Of a DNA stretch of 5,894 nucleotides, positions 1 through 5,894 are shown piece by piece. The notes under the pieces were generated by a model. That model was not told the origin of the DNA and did no database searches. It saw only the letters and a list, made by a program, of their open reading frames with translations. The position numbers were made by a program, and so were the translations under genes. The DNA is from Paramuribaculum sp. (lineage in GTDB: Bacteria; Bacteroidota; Bacteroidia; Bacteroidales; Muribaculaceae): the NCBI GenBank assembly GCA_009775605.1, contig VSPV01000141.1, forward strand, positions 1 through 5,894, in the 5' to 3' direction. The first letter of the stretch is position 1. The number at the start of each line of letters is the position of its first letter.

Positions 1-1433
1 TATTGGCGTCCGTCTCGTGGGCCGGGGGGATTGCCTACGCAGAGGCGGGAGGTTGCGCGGGTTGTGGCGGTGTAGAGCCATCGGTAGAAGTCAACGGAGG
101 CCATGGAGTAGTCGGGAGAGAGATAACCCACGTCTACGTAGATGTCGCTCCACTGGCCGCCCTGGGCTTTGTGGCAGGTCACGGCGTAGGCGTATTTCAC
201 CTGGAGCGCGTTCAGGTAGGGGTCGGAGCGCAGCATGCGCATACGCGTTTTCAGGGTGGTGGAGGGTGTGAACAGGTCGGGGTCGTTGAGCAGGCGTTGA
301 TAGAGTTCGGCGAATCTCTGCGGCTCGAGGGCGGGGGAGTCGGAGGTGAGGGTGTCGAGCATTATCTTGCACTCGAAGCTGATGTCGCGGTCGGGGAGGC
401 GCAGCCCCACGTCGGCAAACCGCAGCCCGTAGCGTTCTTCCGTGGCGATAATCTTCTCTACTTCGGCGATGTCGCCGTTGGCCACGAAGTCGAGGCCCCG
501 CACTTTGGCGCTCCACAGGTAATTGTTTTTCACTACCATGAGTCTTTCACCGGCGGTAAGTTCCTCGTCGAGGTCGAGAATCTTTGTGCGTATGGCCAGA
601 TTGTAGAGCGTGGCGCGTTTGTTGCTCCGGGTCACAAGGAGTGTCTCGCCGGTGCCGGCATTGGAGTAGGAGGAGGCGAGCATGTCCTGGAAGTCCTCGC
701 CGCTCACGGCCTCCACGTCGTCGAAACGGCTGATGCATATACGCGGTTCCGGCAGAGGGTCGAGCTTCATGTCGCGGCGCAGGCGAGTGGCATTGTACAG
801 AATGCCTGATTTAAGACGCTGGCGCACGATTTTAGTGAGCACGCACCGCGTCACCCTGAGTCCGTAGCCGCGCAGCTGTTTCACGCTCATGGCCGGACTT
901 TCCTCGCAGCCCACCGGAGGCAGCTGGGCGGTGTCGCCAAGGAGTATCAGACGGCAGTTGTCGCCTGAATACACATAATGTATCAGGTCTTCCAGAAGGC
1001 CGCTCCGGGTATTGGTCTCGTCGGGCGAGTCGCCAATCATCGAAGCCTCGTCGACAATGAATACGGCTCCCGAAAGCGGATTGTCAGCCACTTCGGCGGC
1101 ATATCCCATTATCGAGCCGCCGTCGCCGGTGCGGTAGATGCGGCGGTGGATGGTGGTGGCGGGAAAGCCTGCGTAACGGGAGAATACCTTGGCGGCGCGT
1201 CCCGTCGGGGCCATCAGCACCACCGGAATGCGCAGTTCGGCAAGAGACCTGACCAAAGCGCCTGTGAGCGAGGTCTTGCCGGTGCCCGCATAGCCGTTGA
1301 GCAGAAACACGGAATCGCTCGGCGTGGCGTCGGAGCAGAAAGCCGCGAGCGCGGCTATCAGTTCTATCTGCTGGTCGTTGGGGTCGTAGGGCAGATTCAG
1401 GTATATGCTTTCGGCAAATTCTTCGAGATTCAT
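1..1433 (-). CDS. RecD-like superfamily 1 ATP-dependent DNA helicase (AAA_30/UvrD_C_2 type), 3' end at window edge
   Basis: My translation of the minus strand from ATG at 1433-1431 stays open for 477 codons to the window edge. The helicase motifs appear in order: Walker A GYAGTGKT (residues 47-54), motif Ia APTGRAAK (75-82), TIHRRIYR (94-101), Walker B VFIVDEAS (124-131), motif III LLGDTAQLPPVG (164-175), motif IV-like LTKIVRQ (199-205), the RecD-type segment MVVKNNY...FVANGDI (299-322), motif V CHKAQGGQW (420-428) and motif VI YTATTRA (454-460). These predict an ATP-driven DNA-unwinding motor of the RecD/Dda type, acting in the cytoplasm in repair or recombination; the exact role is unknown. 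It lacks the long N-terminal region of RecD2, which fits the short stand-alone helicases annotated in Bacteroidales. Motif VI normally lies near the C-terminus, and the two bases left after codon 477 read TA, so the gene may stop just at the edge. It is divergent from the DHH gene and has its own promoter. Confidence 0.93.
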   Translation of the reverse strand, partial: MNLEEFAESIYLNLPYDPNDQQIELIAALAAFCSDATPSDSVFLLNGYAGTGKTSLTGALVRSLAELRIPVVLMAPTGRAAKVFSRYAGFPATTIHRRIYRTGDGGSIMGYAAEVADNPLSGAVFIVDEASMIGDSPDETNTRSGLLEDLIHYVYSGDNCRLILLGDTAQLPPVGCEESPAMSVKQLRGYGLRVTRCVLTKIVRQRLKSGILYNATRLRRDMKLDPLPEPRICISRFDDVEAVSGEDFQDMLASSYSNAGTGETLLVTRSNKRATLYNLAIRTKILDLDEELTAGERLMVVKNNYLWSAKVRGLDFVANGDIAEVEKIIATEERYGLRFADVGLRLPDRDISFECKIMLDTLTSDSPALEPQRFAELYQRLLNDPDLFTPSTTLKTRMRMLRSDPYLNALQVKYAYAVTCHKAQGGQWSDIYVDVGYLSPDYSMASVDFYRWLYTATTRATSRLCVGNPPGPRDGRQ

Positions 1434-1442
1434 AACGGACTT

Positions 1443-1472
1443 CAAAGGTAGCTGATTTTTGGGTGATTCAAA
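1443..1472 (-). promoter_or_regulatory. Bacteroidota-type promoter for the RecD-like helicase
   Basis: Read on the minus strand, a perfect -7 box TACCTTTG (TAnnTTTG) lies at 1450-1443, with TTTG at 1472-1469 as a -33 box. The spacer is 18 bases, slightly under the usual 19-21; TTTT at 1474-1471 would give 20. Placing +1 a few bases after the box puts it near 1439, leaving a leader of only about 6 bases before the ATG at 1433. The site overlaps the plus-strand promoter of the DHH gene. Confidence 0.65.
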
Positions 1473-1489
1473 AAAATAAGCTACCTTTG
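1458..1489 (+). promoter_or_regulatory. Bacteroidota-type promoter for the DHH-to-OmpA gene run
   Basis: TTTG at 1458-1461 (-33 box), a 20-base spacer and TACCTTTG at 1482-1489 (-7 box) match the Bacteroidota consensus TTTG-N19-21-TAnnTTTG exactly. Transcription would start around 1493, only about 11 bases before the GTG start at 1504. The -33 box lies inside the spacer of the opposing helicase promoter, so one polymerase should block the other. Confidence 0.8.
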
Positions 1490-1503
1490 TAAATTGAAAA
1501 AAT

Positions 1504-2574
1504 GTGCAGACTGATTTGGAAAACGAGGTAAATTATCCTGACAGATTCCACGTGGCCACCGTGGAGCGCGCCCGGCACCTTCTTGAAACCAATAGGAAGG
1601 TGGCGATTGTGTGCCATAAAGGGCCCGACGGCGATGCGGTGGGCTCCTCGCTCTGTCTGGCCCGGGTGCTCCGCGCCATGGGCAAGCAGGTGAATGTGGT
1701 GGTGCCCGACATGATGCCGGAAAACATCTCGTTTCTTCCCGGTTACCATTCCATAGTGATAGGCTCCGCGCAGCCTGAGCGCGCTTTCAAGACGTTTGCC
1801 ACTGCCGACCTGATTTGCATGCTTGATTTCAACGACATCAGGCGCATTGACCGTCTGGCTCCTATGGTGGAGGAATCCTCGGCCCGGAGGCTGGTGATAG
1901 ATCATCATCTCAACCCCGACATCGAGGCTGATCTCGTGGTTTCGCAGCCTCATCGTTCCTCAACATGCTCCCTGCTCTACGACCTGCTTATGGCCTTGGG
2001 CTATGAGGATCTCATCGACACCGATGCCGCCGTCTGCTGCTGCACGGGCATGATGACTGATACACATAATTTCGCTTTCAATGCCAATAACCCCGAGGAT
2101 TACCTGATTCTGGCGCGGATTGTAGGGAAGGGCGTGGACAAAAACAAGCTTTACGAGCGGCTGTTTGAAGTGGAGAGCGAGGGACGTATACGCATCCTCG
2201 GTTTCGCCGGTTATGCCCGAATGGAAGTGCTTCGCGAGCATGGCGGCGCCATAACCGCTCTGTCGCGCGAGGACCTCGATGCATTCAACTATCAGCGGGG
2301 CGATACCGAAGCGCTTGTGAACCGTCCGCTGAATATCCCCGGTATCGTCTACTCCATCTATCTGCGCGAGGACGCGAAAGATTTCGTGAAGGTGAGCATG
2401 CGCAGCCGTGGCGCTTTCTCGGTGAAGGATATTTGCCAGAACTACTTCGGTGGAGGCGGCCATGTCAATGCCGCCGGCGGAGAATTTCACGGCAGTCTTT
2501 CCGAGGCTCTGGACTATCTTTACGGTCTGCTGCCCGAATTCGACCGCATGCTTCACGAAATTGACACCAATTAA
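1504..2574 (+). CDS. DHH/DHHA1 family phosphoesterase, NrnA-like (oligoribonuclease / PAP phosphatase type)
   Basis: This 356-residue protein has the DHH family motifs in order: H38 and the PDGDAVGSS loop (D42, D44), LDFND with D108, the signature DHH at 133-135, GMMTDT with D186, and the C-terminal DHHA1 glycine-rich motif GGGGHVNAAGGEF (316-328). The first four supply metal ligands (normally two Mn2+), and the last grips substrate. Family members of this length and layout are cytoplasmic NrnA-type enzymes that degrade nanoRNAs or cyclic-dinucleotide products (pApA, pGpG) and/or dephosphorylate pAp. The substrate here is not settled by sequence. The start is unusual: the only start codons in frame after the stop at 1495-1497 are GTG at 1504, TTG at 1516 and GTG at 1552. 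The more obvious ATG at 1502 is out of frame and stops after nine codons. I chose 1504 because it sits just after the predicted transcription start. It is the first gene of a likely four-gene run. Confidence 0.92.
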   Translation: MQTDLENEVNYPDRFHVATVERARHLLETNRKVAIVCHKGPDGDAVGSSLCLARVLRAMGKQVNVVVPDMMPENISFLPGYHSIVIGSAQPERAFKTFATADLICMLDFNDIRRIDRLAPMVEESSARRLVIDHHLNPDIEADLVVSQPHRSSTCSLLYDLLMALGYEDLIDTDAAVCCCTGMMTDTHNFAFNANNPEDYLILARIVGKGVDKNKLYERLFEVESEGRIRILGFAGYARMEVLREHGGAITALSREDLDAFNYQRGDTEALVNRPLNIPGIVYSIYLREDAKDFVKVSMRSRGAFSVKDICQNYFGGGGHVNAAGGEFHGSLSEALDYLYGLLPEFDRMLHEIDTN

Positions 2575-2615
2575 AAGGAATTATCATAAATCAATATAAG
2601 AACTATCTCAAAATC

Positions 2616-3206
2616 ATGAAAATAAAGAAAATAGCAGCGCTGCTTTACGCTTTTACGGCCTTTGCCGCGCTTTCGGTCACAACGGTTTCGTGTGACGACA
2701 ATAAAAGCTACTCCGAACTTCTGGAAGAAGAAAGCAAAGCCGTGAACCGTTTCCTCGTCGACCAGAAAGTAATCGGTCATATTCCCCCCGATTCCGTTTT
2801 TGAAGAGGGTAAGGACGCGCCCTATTACCAGATTGATGAAGATGGCAATATTTTCATGCAGGTGATTAAGAAAGGCGATGGCCCGAAGGTGAAGGACGAC
2901 CAGTCGGTAAGCTTTCGCTTCACCCGCTGGAACCTTATTTTCTACAATTCCAAGGACGGTCTCCAGTATGCCGAAGGCAATGCCGACGACCTTTCGAAGG
3001 ATGACGCCATTTTCCGTTACGGCAACTTCACCCTTCCCTCATCGGTGGCGTGGGGTTCAGGCATCCAGACACCTCTTGCATTCCTCAATCTCGGTTGCGA
3101 GGTGAACCTTGTTCTCAAGTCACAGTACGGCTGGAACACCGAACTCTCCTATGTGCAGCCCTATCTGTACCACGTGCGTTACTTCCCGAGTATTCTCAAC
3201 AATTAA
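2616..3206 (+). CDS. DUF4827-like putative lipoprotein with FKBP-like segments
   Basis: This 196-residue protein begins with a lysine-rich start (MKIKK), a hydrophobic stretch (about 6-24) and a candidate lipobox TVSC with Cys26, so it is probably a lipoprotein. CDDN follows the cysteine; acidic residues there resemble the Bacteroidota signal for export to the cell surface. The lipobox is imperfect, with Thr at -3. The mature N-terminus (30-50) is charged and probably helical. IFMQVIKKGDG (79-89) and VSFRFTRWNL (98-107) resemble the first strands of FKBP-type prolyl isomerases, as does the ending YLYHVRYFPS. The PPIase active-site aromatics are not clearly kept, so activity is doubtful. Overall it matches my memory of the uncharacterised Bacteroidales family DUF4827 in length and layout. 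It starts 41 bases after the DHH gene and ends 14 bases before glmM, which suggests co-transcription. Its function is unknown. Confidence 0.82.
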   Translation: MKIKKIAALLYAFTAFAALSVTTVSCDDNKSYSELLEEESKAVNRFLVDQKVIGHIPPDSVFEEGKDAPYYQIDEDGNIFMQVIKKGDGPKVKDDQSVSFRFTRWNLIFYNSKDGLQYAEGNADDLSKDDAIFRYGNFTLPSSVAWGSGIQTPLAFLNLGCEVNLVLKSQYGWNTELSYVQPYLYHVRYFPSILNN

Positions 3207-3220
3207 TATAGTATTATACC

Positions 3221-4615
3221 ATGTCGTTGATTAAATCGATTTCAGGTATCCGCGGTACCATAGGAGGCGCTCCCGGTGAAGGCCTCTCACCGCTCGACGT
3301 TGTAAAATTCACAGCAGCATACGCCACATTCATTTCCCGCACTCCTCAGGCAAAAGAAAACCGGCTTATAGTCGTAGGCCGTGATGCCCGTCTGTCCGGC
3401 GAGATGGTGTCGGGTCTTGTGGTGTCCACTCTTTGCTCCATGGGATTCGATGTGGTCAATATAGGACTTGCTTCCACCCCCACAACGGAAATAGCCGTTA
3501 CCGGCGAGAATGCCGCCGGAGGCATTATCCTTACCGCAAGCCACAATCCCAAGCAGTGGAACGCACTGAAGCTTCTTAACTCTCGCGGCGAGTTCCTTAA
3601 CGATGCCGAAGGCAAGGAAGTGCTTGCCATAGCAGAAAAAGAGGCTTTCGATTTTGCTTTGGTGGACAATCTGGGCCATGTGATGGTCAACGACACATAC
3701 AACCGCCGTCACATAGAGCAGGTGCTCGCCCTCGACCTCGTGGATCGCGACGCTATTGCAGCCGCCGATTTCACGGTCGCCGTGGATGCCGTAAACTCCG
3801 TGGGAGGTGTGGTGATACCGCAGCTGCTGCGTGCTCTCGGTGTAAAAAATGTGATAGAGCTCAACTGCGAGGCTACCGGAAAATTCGCCCACACACCCGA
3901 ACCTATCCCCGAAAACCTCACTCAGATTTCCGGCCTCATGAAACAGGGCGTGGCCGATGTAGGTTTTGTAGTTGACCCCGACGTGGACCGTCTTGCCATT
4001 GTGATGGAAAACGGTGAGATGTTTGTGGAGGAATACACTCTTGTGGCTGTGGCCGATTACGTGCTCTCCCACACTCCCGGTTCGACAGTGAGCAATCTCA
4101 GCTCCTCCCGCGCGCTCCGCGATGTCACCGAGGCCCACGGATGCTCCTACGCCGCATCGGCCGTGGGTGAGGTCAACGTGACCACCCTCATGAAGAAAAC
4201 CGGAGCCGTGATAGGCGGCGAAGGCAACGGCGGAGTGATATATCCTGCCGCTCACTATGGCCGCGACGCCCTTGTGGGCGTGGCTCTTTTCCTTACGCTC
4301 CTTGCCAAGAGCGGAAAGAAAGTGAGTGAGCTAAAGGCCGGCTATCCCGCTTATTCCATAGCCAAGAACCGCATAGACCTTACTCCCGAAATAGACGTTG
4401 ATGCCATCCTCGCTGCAATCAAGAAGAACTATGCAGGCGAGAAGGTTACAGACATTGACGGTGTGAAGATTGACTTTGCCGACGGCTGGGTACATCTGCG
4501 CAAGAGCAACACCGAGCCTATCATCCGCATCTATTCCGAGGCCCGCACCATGGAGGAGGCCAACGCTCTGGCCGACCGCATCAAGGAGCTCGTGGCTGAG
4601 ATTACCCGTGGATGA
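3221..4615 (+). CDS. glmM: Phosphoglucosamine mutase (alpha-D-phosphohexomutase superfamily)
   Basis: This cytoplasmic enzyme converts glucosamine-6-phosphate to glucosamine-1-phosphate, the step before UDP-GlcNAc for peptidoglycan and lipid A. At 464 residues it carries all four phosphohexomutase domains. The N-terminal SISGIRGTIGG (6-16) opens domain 1. The catalytic phosphoserine loop TASHNP has Ser107, the metal loop DPDVDR (252-257) holds three aspartates, the sugar-binding loop is GGEGNGG (332-338), and the phosphate-binding loop is RKSNTEPIIR (427-436). No key residue is missing. The sugar loop differs from GEQSGH of E. coli GlmM and resembles archaeal-type GlmM, a pattern I recall for Bacteroides enzymes too. 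The alternative is a phosphomannomutase/phosphoglucomutase; the envelope-gene context and strong similarity to remembered Bacteroidales GlmM favour GlmM. ATG at 3221 lies 14 bases after the preceding stop, with no Shine-Dalgarno sequence. Confidence 0.93.
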   Translation: MSLIKSISGIRGTIGGAPGEGLSPLDVVKFTAAYATFISRTPQAKENRLIVVGRDARLSGEMVSGLVVSTLCSMGFDVVNIGLASTPTTEIAVTGENAAGGIILTASHNPKQWNALKLLNSRGEFLNDAEGKEVLAIAEKEAFDFALVDNLGHVMVNDTYNRRHIEQVLALDLVDRDAIAAADFTVAVDAVNSVGGVVIPQLLRALGVKNVIELNCEATGKFAHTPEPIPENLTQISGLMKQGVADVGFVVDPDVDRLAIVMENGEMFVEEYTLVAVADYVLSHTPGSTVSNLSSSRALRDVTEAHGCSYAASAVGEVNVTTLMKKTGAVIGGEGNGGVIYPAAHYGRDALVGVALFLTLLAKSGKKVSELKAGYPAYSIAKNRIDLTPEIDVDAILAAIKKNYAGEKVTDIDGVKIDFADGWVHLRKSNTEPIIRIYSEARTMEEANALADRIKELVAEITRG

Positions 4616-4687
4616 TGGCATCTTGAACCGCTGAATGCACCAAAGTGTTAGTAATAAACCATAACCAGAAACAAATACTCTCTTACA

Positions 4688-5566
4688 ATGAAATCTTTAC
4701 ATTTTTTCGCAGCGCTCGGACTGTCGGCAGCCATCTGCCTTACCGGTTGCGTGAGCAAGAAAAAATATGCCACGCTCCAGTCGGAGTACGACACTCTCGC
4801 CGCCAAATATCATGATTCTCAGCTGGCACTCGCCGAGAGCCGCACTGGATCCCAGGGTCTGGAAGCTCTTCTTAAAGAAGCCCGTGAGAACAACGAGGAC
4901 CTCAAGCAGCGCTATGCCGCTCTTCAGGGAAATCTCGAGCAGAGCCTCAACCAGAACGCGCAGGGCAATGTGAATATCGCCAAACTTGTTGACGAAATCA
5001 ATGCCTCCAACCGTTATATCAAGCAGCTTGTTGAAGCCAAGTCGAAGAGCGACTCGCTCAACATGGTGCTGACCAACAACCTCACCCGCTCGCTTTCGCG
5101 CGACGACCTCCGCGATGTTGACATCAAGGTGCTCAAGGGCGTTGTCTATATCTCCCTTGCCGACAATATGCTCTTCGAGAGCGGCAGCTACGAGATCAGC
5201 CCCCGCGCTATGGAAATCCTCGGCAAAATCGCAAAAATCATCAAGGACTACAGCAGCTACGACGTGCTCGTGGAAGGCAATACCGACAATGTGCCTATCT
5301 CGCGCCCCAACATCCGCAACAACTGGGATCTTTCCTCCCTCCGCGCCTCATCTGTTGTGCAGGTGCTCCAGAACCGTTTCGGGGTTGACCCCTCGCGCAT
5401 GACCGTAGGCGGCCGCGGCGAATATAACCCCGTAGCCACCAACGACACCCCCGTAGGCCGTCAGATGAACCGCCGCACCGAGATTATCATCACTCCCAAT
5501 CTCGACCAGTTCATGGATCTGATAGGAAAAGCTCCTGAAACCAAGGAGCATTCCGCTGAATTCTGA
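4688..5566 (+). CDS. OmpA/MotB-type peptidoglycan-binding lipoprotein with coiled coil
   Basis: The 292-residue protein starts with a classic lipoprotein signal ending in the lipobox LTGC (Cys21). The next residues (VSKKK) are basic, without the acidic surface-export signal, so it probably sits on the inner leaflet of the outer membrane facing the periplasm. Residues about 25-120 are rich in Leu, Ala, Glu, Lys and Gln and look like a long coiled coil. The OmpA C-terminal domain runs from about 150 to 275. It has LFESGSYEI at the start, TDNVP with Asp200, NWDLSSLRA with Arg219 and NRRTEI (261-266). Asp200 and Arg219 are the expected diaminopimelate-contacting pair, spaced as in MotB-like members. 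The likely job is to tether the outer membrane to the cell wall. It follows glmM after 72 bases without a recognisable promoter or terminator, so it may be read through from the upstream promoter. No flagellar genes are nearby, so a true MotB stator is unlikely. Confidence 0.92.
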   Translation: MKSLHFFAALGLSAAICLTGCVSKKKYATLQSEYDTLAAKYHDSQLALAESRTGSQGLEALLKEARENNEDLKQRYAALQGNLEQSLNQNAQGNVNIAKLVDEINASNRYIKQLVEAKSKSDSLNMVLTNNLTRSLSRDDLRDVDIKVLKGVVYISLADNMLFESGSYEISPRAMEILGKIAKIIKDYSSYDVLVEGNTDNVPISRPNIRNNWDLSSLRASSVVQVLQNRFGVDPSRMTVGGRGEYNPVATNDTPVGRQMNRRTEIIITPNLDQFMDLIGKAPETKEHSAEF

Positions 5567-5591
5567 TAAGATTCCCCACGGAAAATCATAG

Positions 5592-5637
5592 CCGGAGCCG
5601 AGGCATTGCATGATGATGCCGCGGCTCCGGTCTTTTT
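5592..5637 (+). terminator. Rho-independent terminator after the OmpA-type gene
   Basis: CCGGAGCCG (5592-5600) pairs perfectly with CGGCTCCGG (5622-5630). Inside it, after one A/G mismatch, GGCAT (5602-5606) pairs with ATGCC (5616-5620), leaving a 9-base loop. The stem is followed at once by TCTTTTT (5631-5637). This is a strong intrinsic terminator 25 bases after the OmpA stop codon and it closes the upstream gene run. Confidence 0.93.
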
Positions 5638-5638
5638 G

Positions 5639-5670
5639 TTTCGTCAAGTGACGGAAATATTGTACCTTTG
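5639..5670 (+). promoter_or_regulatory. Probable Bacteroidota-type promoter for ileS
   Basis: A perfect -7 box TACCTTTG lies at 5663-5670. At the canonical 20-base spacing the -33 position reads TTTC (5639-5642), one mismatch from TTTG; an exact TTTG at 5635-5638 would need an unusually long 24-base spacer. The predicted start near 5674 gives a leader of about 22 bases, too short for a T-box or riboswitch. The -33 region abuts or overlaps the T-tract of the preceding terminator. Confidence 0.65.
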
Positions 5671-5695
5671 CAAAAATAAGCTCTAAAATTGCGCA

Positions 5696-5894
5696 ATGGA
5701 TAAGAAATTCAAAGTCTATACCAACCTCAATCTTTCCCAGATCAACAAAGAGGTGCTCGAGCAGTGGCGTGCCTCCGATTTATTCGGCCAGAGTCTCAAG
5801 GAGCGCGAGGGATGTCCCTCGTTTGTGTTCTACGAAGGCCCTCCATCGGCCAACGGTATGCCCGGCATCCACCATGTGATGGCCCGTACCATCA
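5696..5894 (+). CDS. ileS: Isoleucine--tRNA ligase, N-terminal fragment (runs off the right edge)
   Basis: The open frame from ATG at 5696 gives 66 complete codons before the window ends. The segment FVFYEGPPSANGMPGIHHVM (43-62) is the class I tRNA synthetase signature region of IleRS, and the N-terminus matches what I remember of Bacteroides IleRS. The enzyme charges tRNA-Ile in the cytoplasm using ATP. The usual HIGH tetrapeptide is replaced by GIHH (57-60), with the first and third positions exchanged relative to HxGH. The KMSKS loop, editing domain and C-terminus lie outside the window. The gene is preceded by its own promoter and insulated from upstream genes by a strong terminator. Confidence 0.93.
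   Translation, partial: MDKKFKVYTNLNLSQINKEVLEQWRASDLFGQSLKEREGCPSFVFYEGPPSANGMPGIHHVMARTI

Larger units (their letters stand above)
1443..1489. repeat. Perfect 11-bp inverted repeat in the divergent promoter region
   Basis: CAAAGGTAGCT at 1443-1453 is the exact reverse complement of AGCTACCTTTG at 1479-1489, with 25 bases between the arms. Each arm contains the -7 box (TACCTTTG) of one of the two divergent promoters, preceded by the same AGC. The symmetry therefore comes mainly from two promoters facing apart. It could also be an operator or a weak hairpin, but the AT-rich spacer gives no sign of a compact stem-loop. Confidence 0.75.

Noticed and set aside
3..809. A 268-codon open frame on the plus strand.
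   Set aside because: It lies wholly antisense to the RecD-like helicase, whose minus-strand frame carries every helicase motif. The plus-strand translation is Gly/Val/His-rich with no recognisable domain, as expected for a shadow of GC-rich coding DNA.
1443..1489. The inverted repeat read as a bidirectional terminator or mobile-element end.
   Set aside because: The two flanking genes point away from it, the 25-base gap is large and AT-rich, there is no target duplication or transposase, and both arms are explained by matching -7 promoter boxes.
1502..1531. A nine-codon ATG-initiated ORF as a separate leader-peptide gene.
   Set aside because: It is too short to support from sequence, and there is no attenuator hairpin or run of repeated regulatory codons. 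I mention it only as a possible competitor of the GTG start.
1960..2556. A 198-codon minus-strand open frame opposite the DHH gene.
   Set aside because: It is antisense to the DHHA1 half, including the conserved GGGGH motif. It shows no domain and no promoter.
3287..4255. A 322-codon open frame antisense to glmM.
   Set aside because: The sense strand encodes a complete GlmM with all active-site loops. The antisense product is His/Gly-rich, matches no family I know, and no promoter was seen for it.
4616..4687. A possible separate promoter or terminator between glmM and the OmpA-type gene.
   Set aside because: No TAnnTTTG box or GC-rich hairpin with a T-tract is present, only weak partial matches such as TACTCTCT near 4676.
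5671..5695. A T-box or other riboswitch in front of ileS.
   Set aside because: The leader is only about 22 bases from the predicted start to the ATG, far too short for such a structure, and the upstream hairpin belongs to the terminator.

Overview
This window looks like an ordinary core-chromosome segment from a member of the Bacteroidales (Bacteroidota). Three things point there. First, the intergenic regions carry the phylum's own promoter signature (TTTG, about 20 bases, TAnnTTTG) and no good Shine-Dalgarno sequences. Second, a DUF4827-type lipoprotein lies directly before a Bacteroidales-style phosphoglucosamine mutase. Third, the IleRS N-terminus is of Bacteroidota type. The GC-rich coding sequence with AT-rich spacers would suit a Muribaculaceae-like gut lineage, but the family is a guess.

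Layout. Positions 1-1433 (minus strand) encode a short RecD-like superfamily 1 DNA helicase, complete except possibly for its last codon. A 70-base divergent intergenic region (1434-1503) follows, with two back-to-back promoters that physically overlap and whose -7 boxes form a perfect 11-bp inverted repeat. To the right, all on the plus strand, are a DHH/DHHA1 phosphoesterase of the NrnA type (1504-2574, GTG start), a DUF4827-like lipoprotein (2616-3206), glmM (3221-4615) and an OmpA/MotB-type lipoprotein (4688-5566). A strong intrinsic terminator (5592-5637) closes this run, and ileS starts immediately afterwards from its own promoter and runs off the right edge.

How the genes fit together. 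The gaps of 41, 14 and 72 bases, with no internal terminator or convincing internal promoter, suggest one transcript from the DHH gene to the OmpA gene. It would combine nucleotide turnover (DHH), peptidoglycan and lipopolysaccharide precursor synthesis (GlmM makes glucosamine-1-phosphate) and two envelope lipoproteins, one predicted to bind peptidoglycan. The helicase and ileS are separately promoted neighbours.

I found no mobile element, CRISPR array, tRNA, rRNA, toxin-antitoxin pair or defence system, and I do not claim a new system here. The items most worth a second look are the GIHH (swapped HIGH) signature in IleRS, the overlapping symmetric divergent promoters with very short leaders, the GEGNGG sugar loop in GlmM, and the uncharacterised DUF4827-like lipoprotein with FKBP-like traces.
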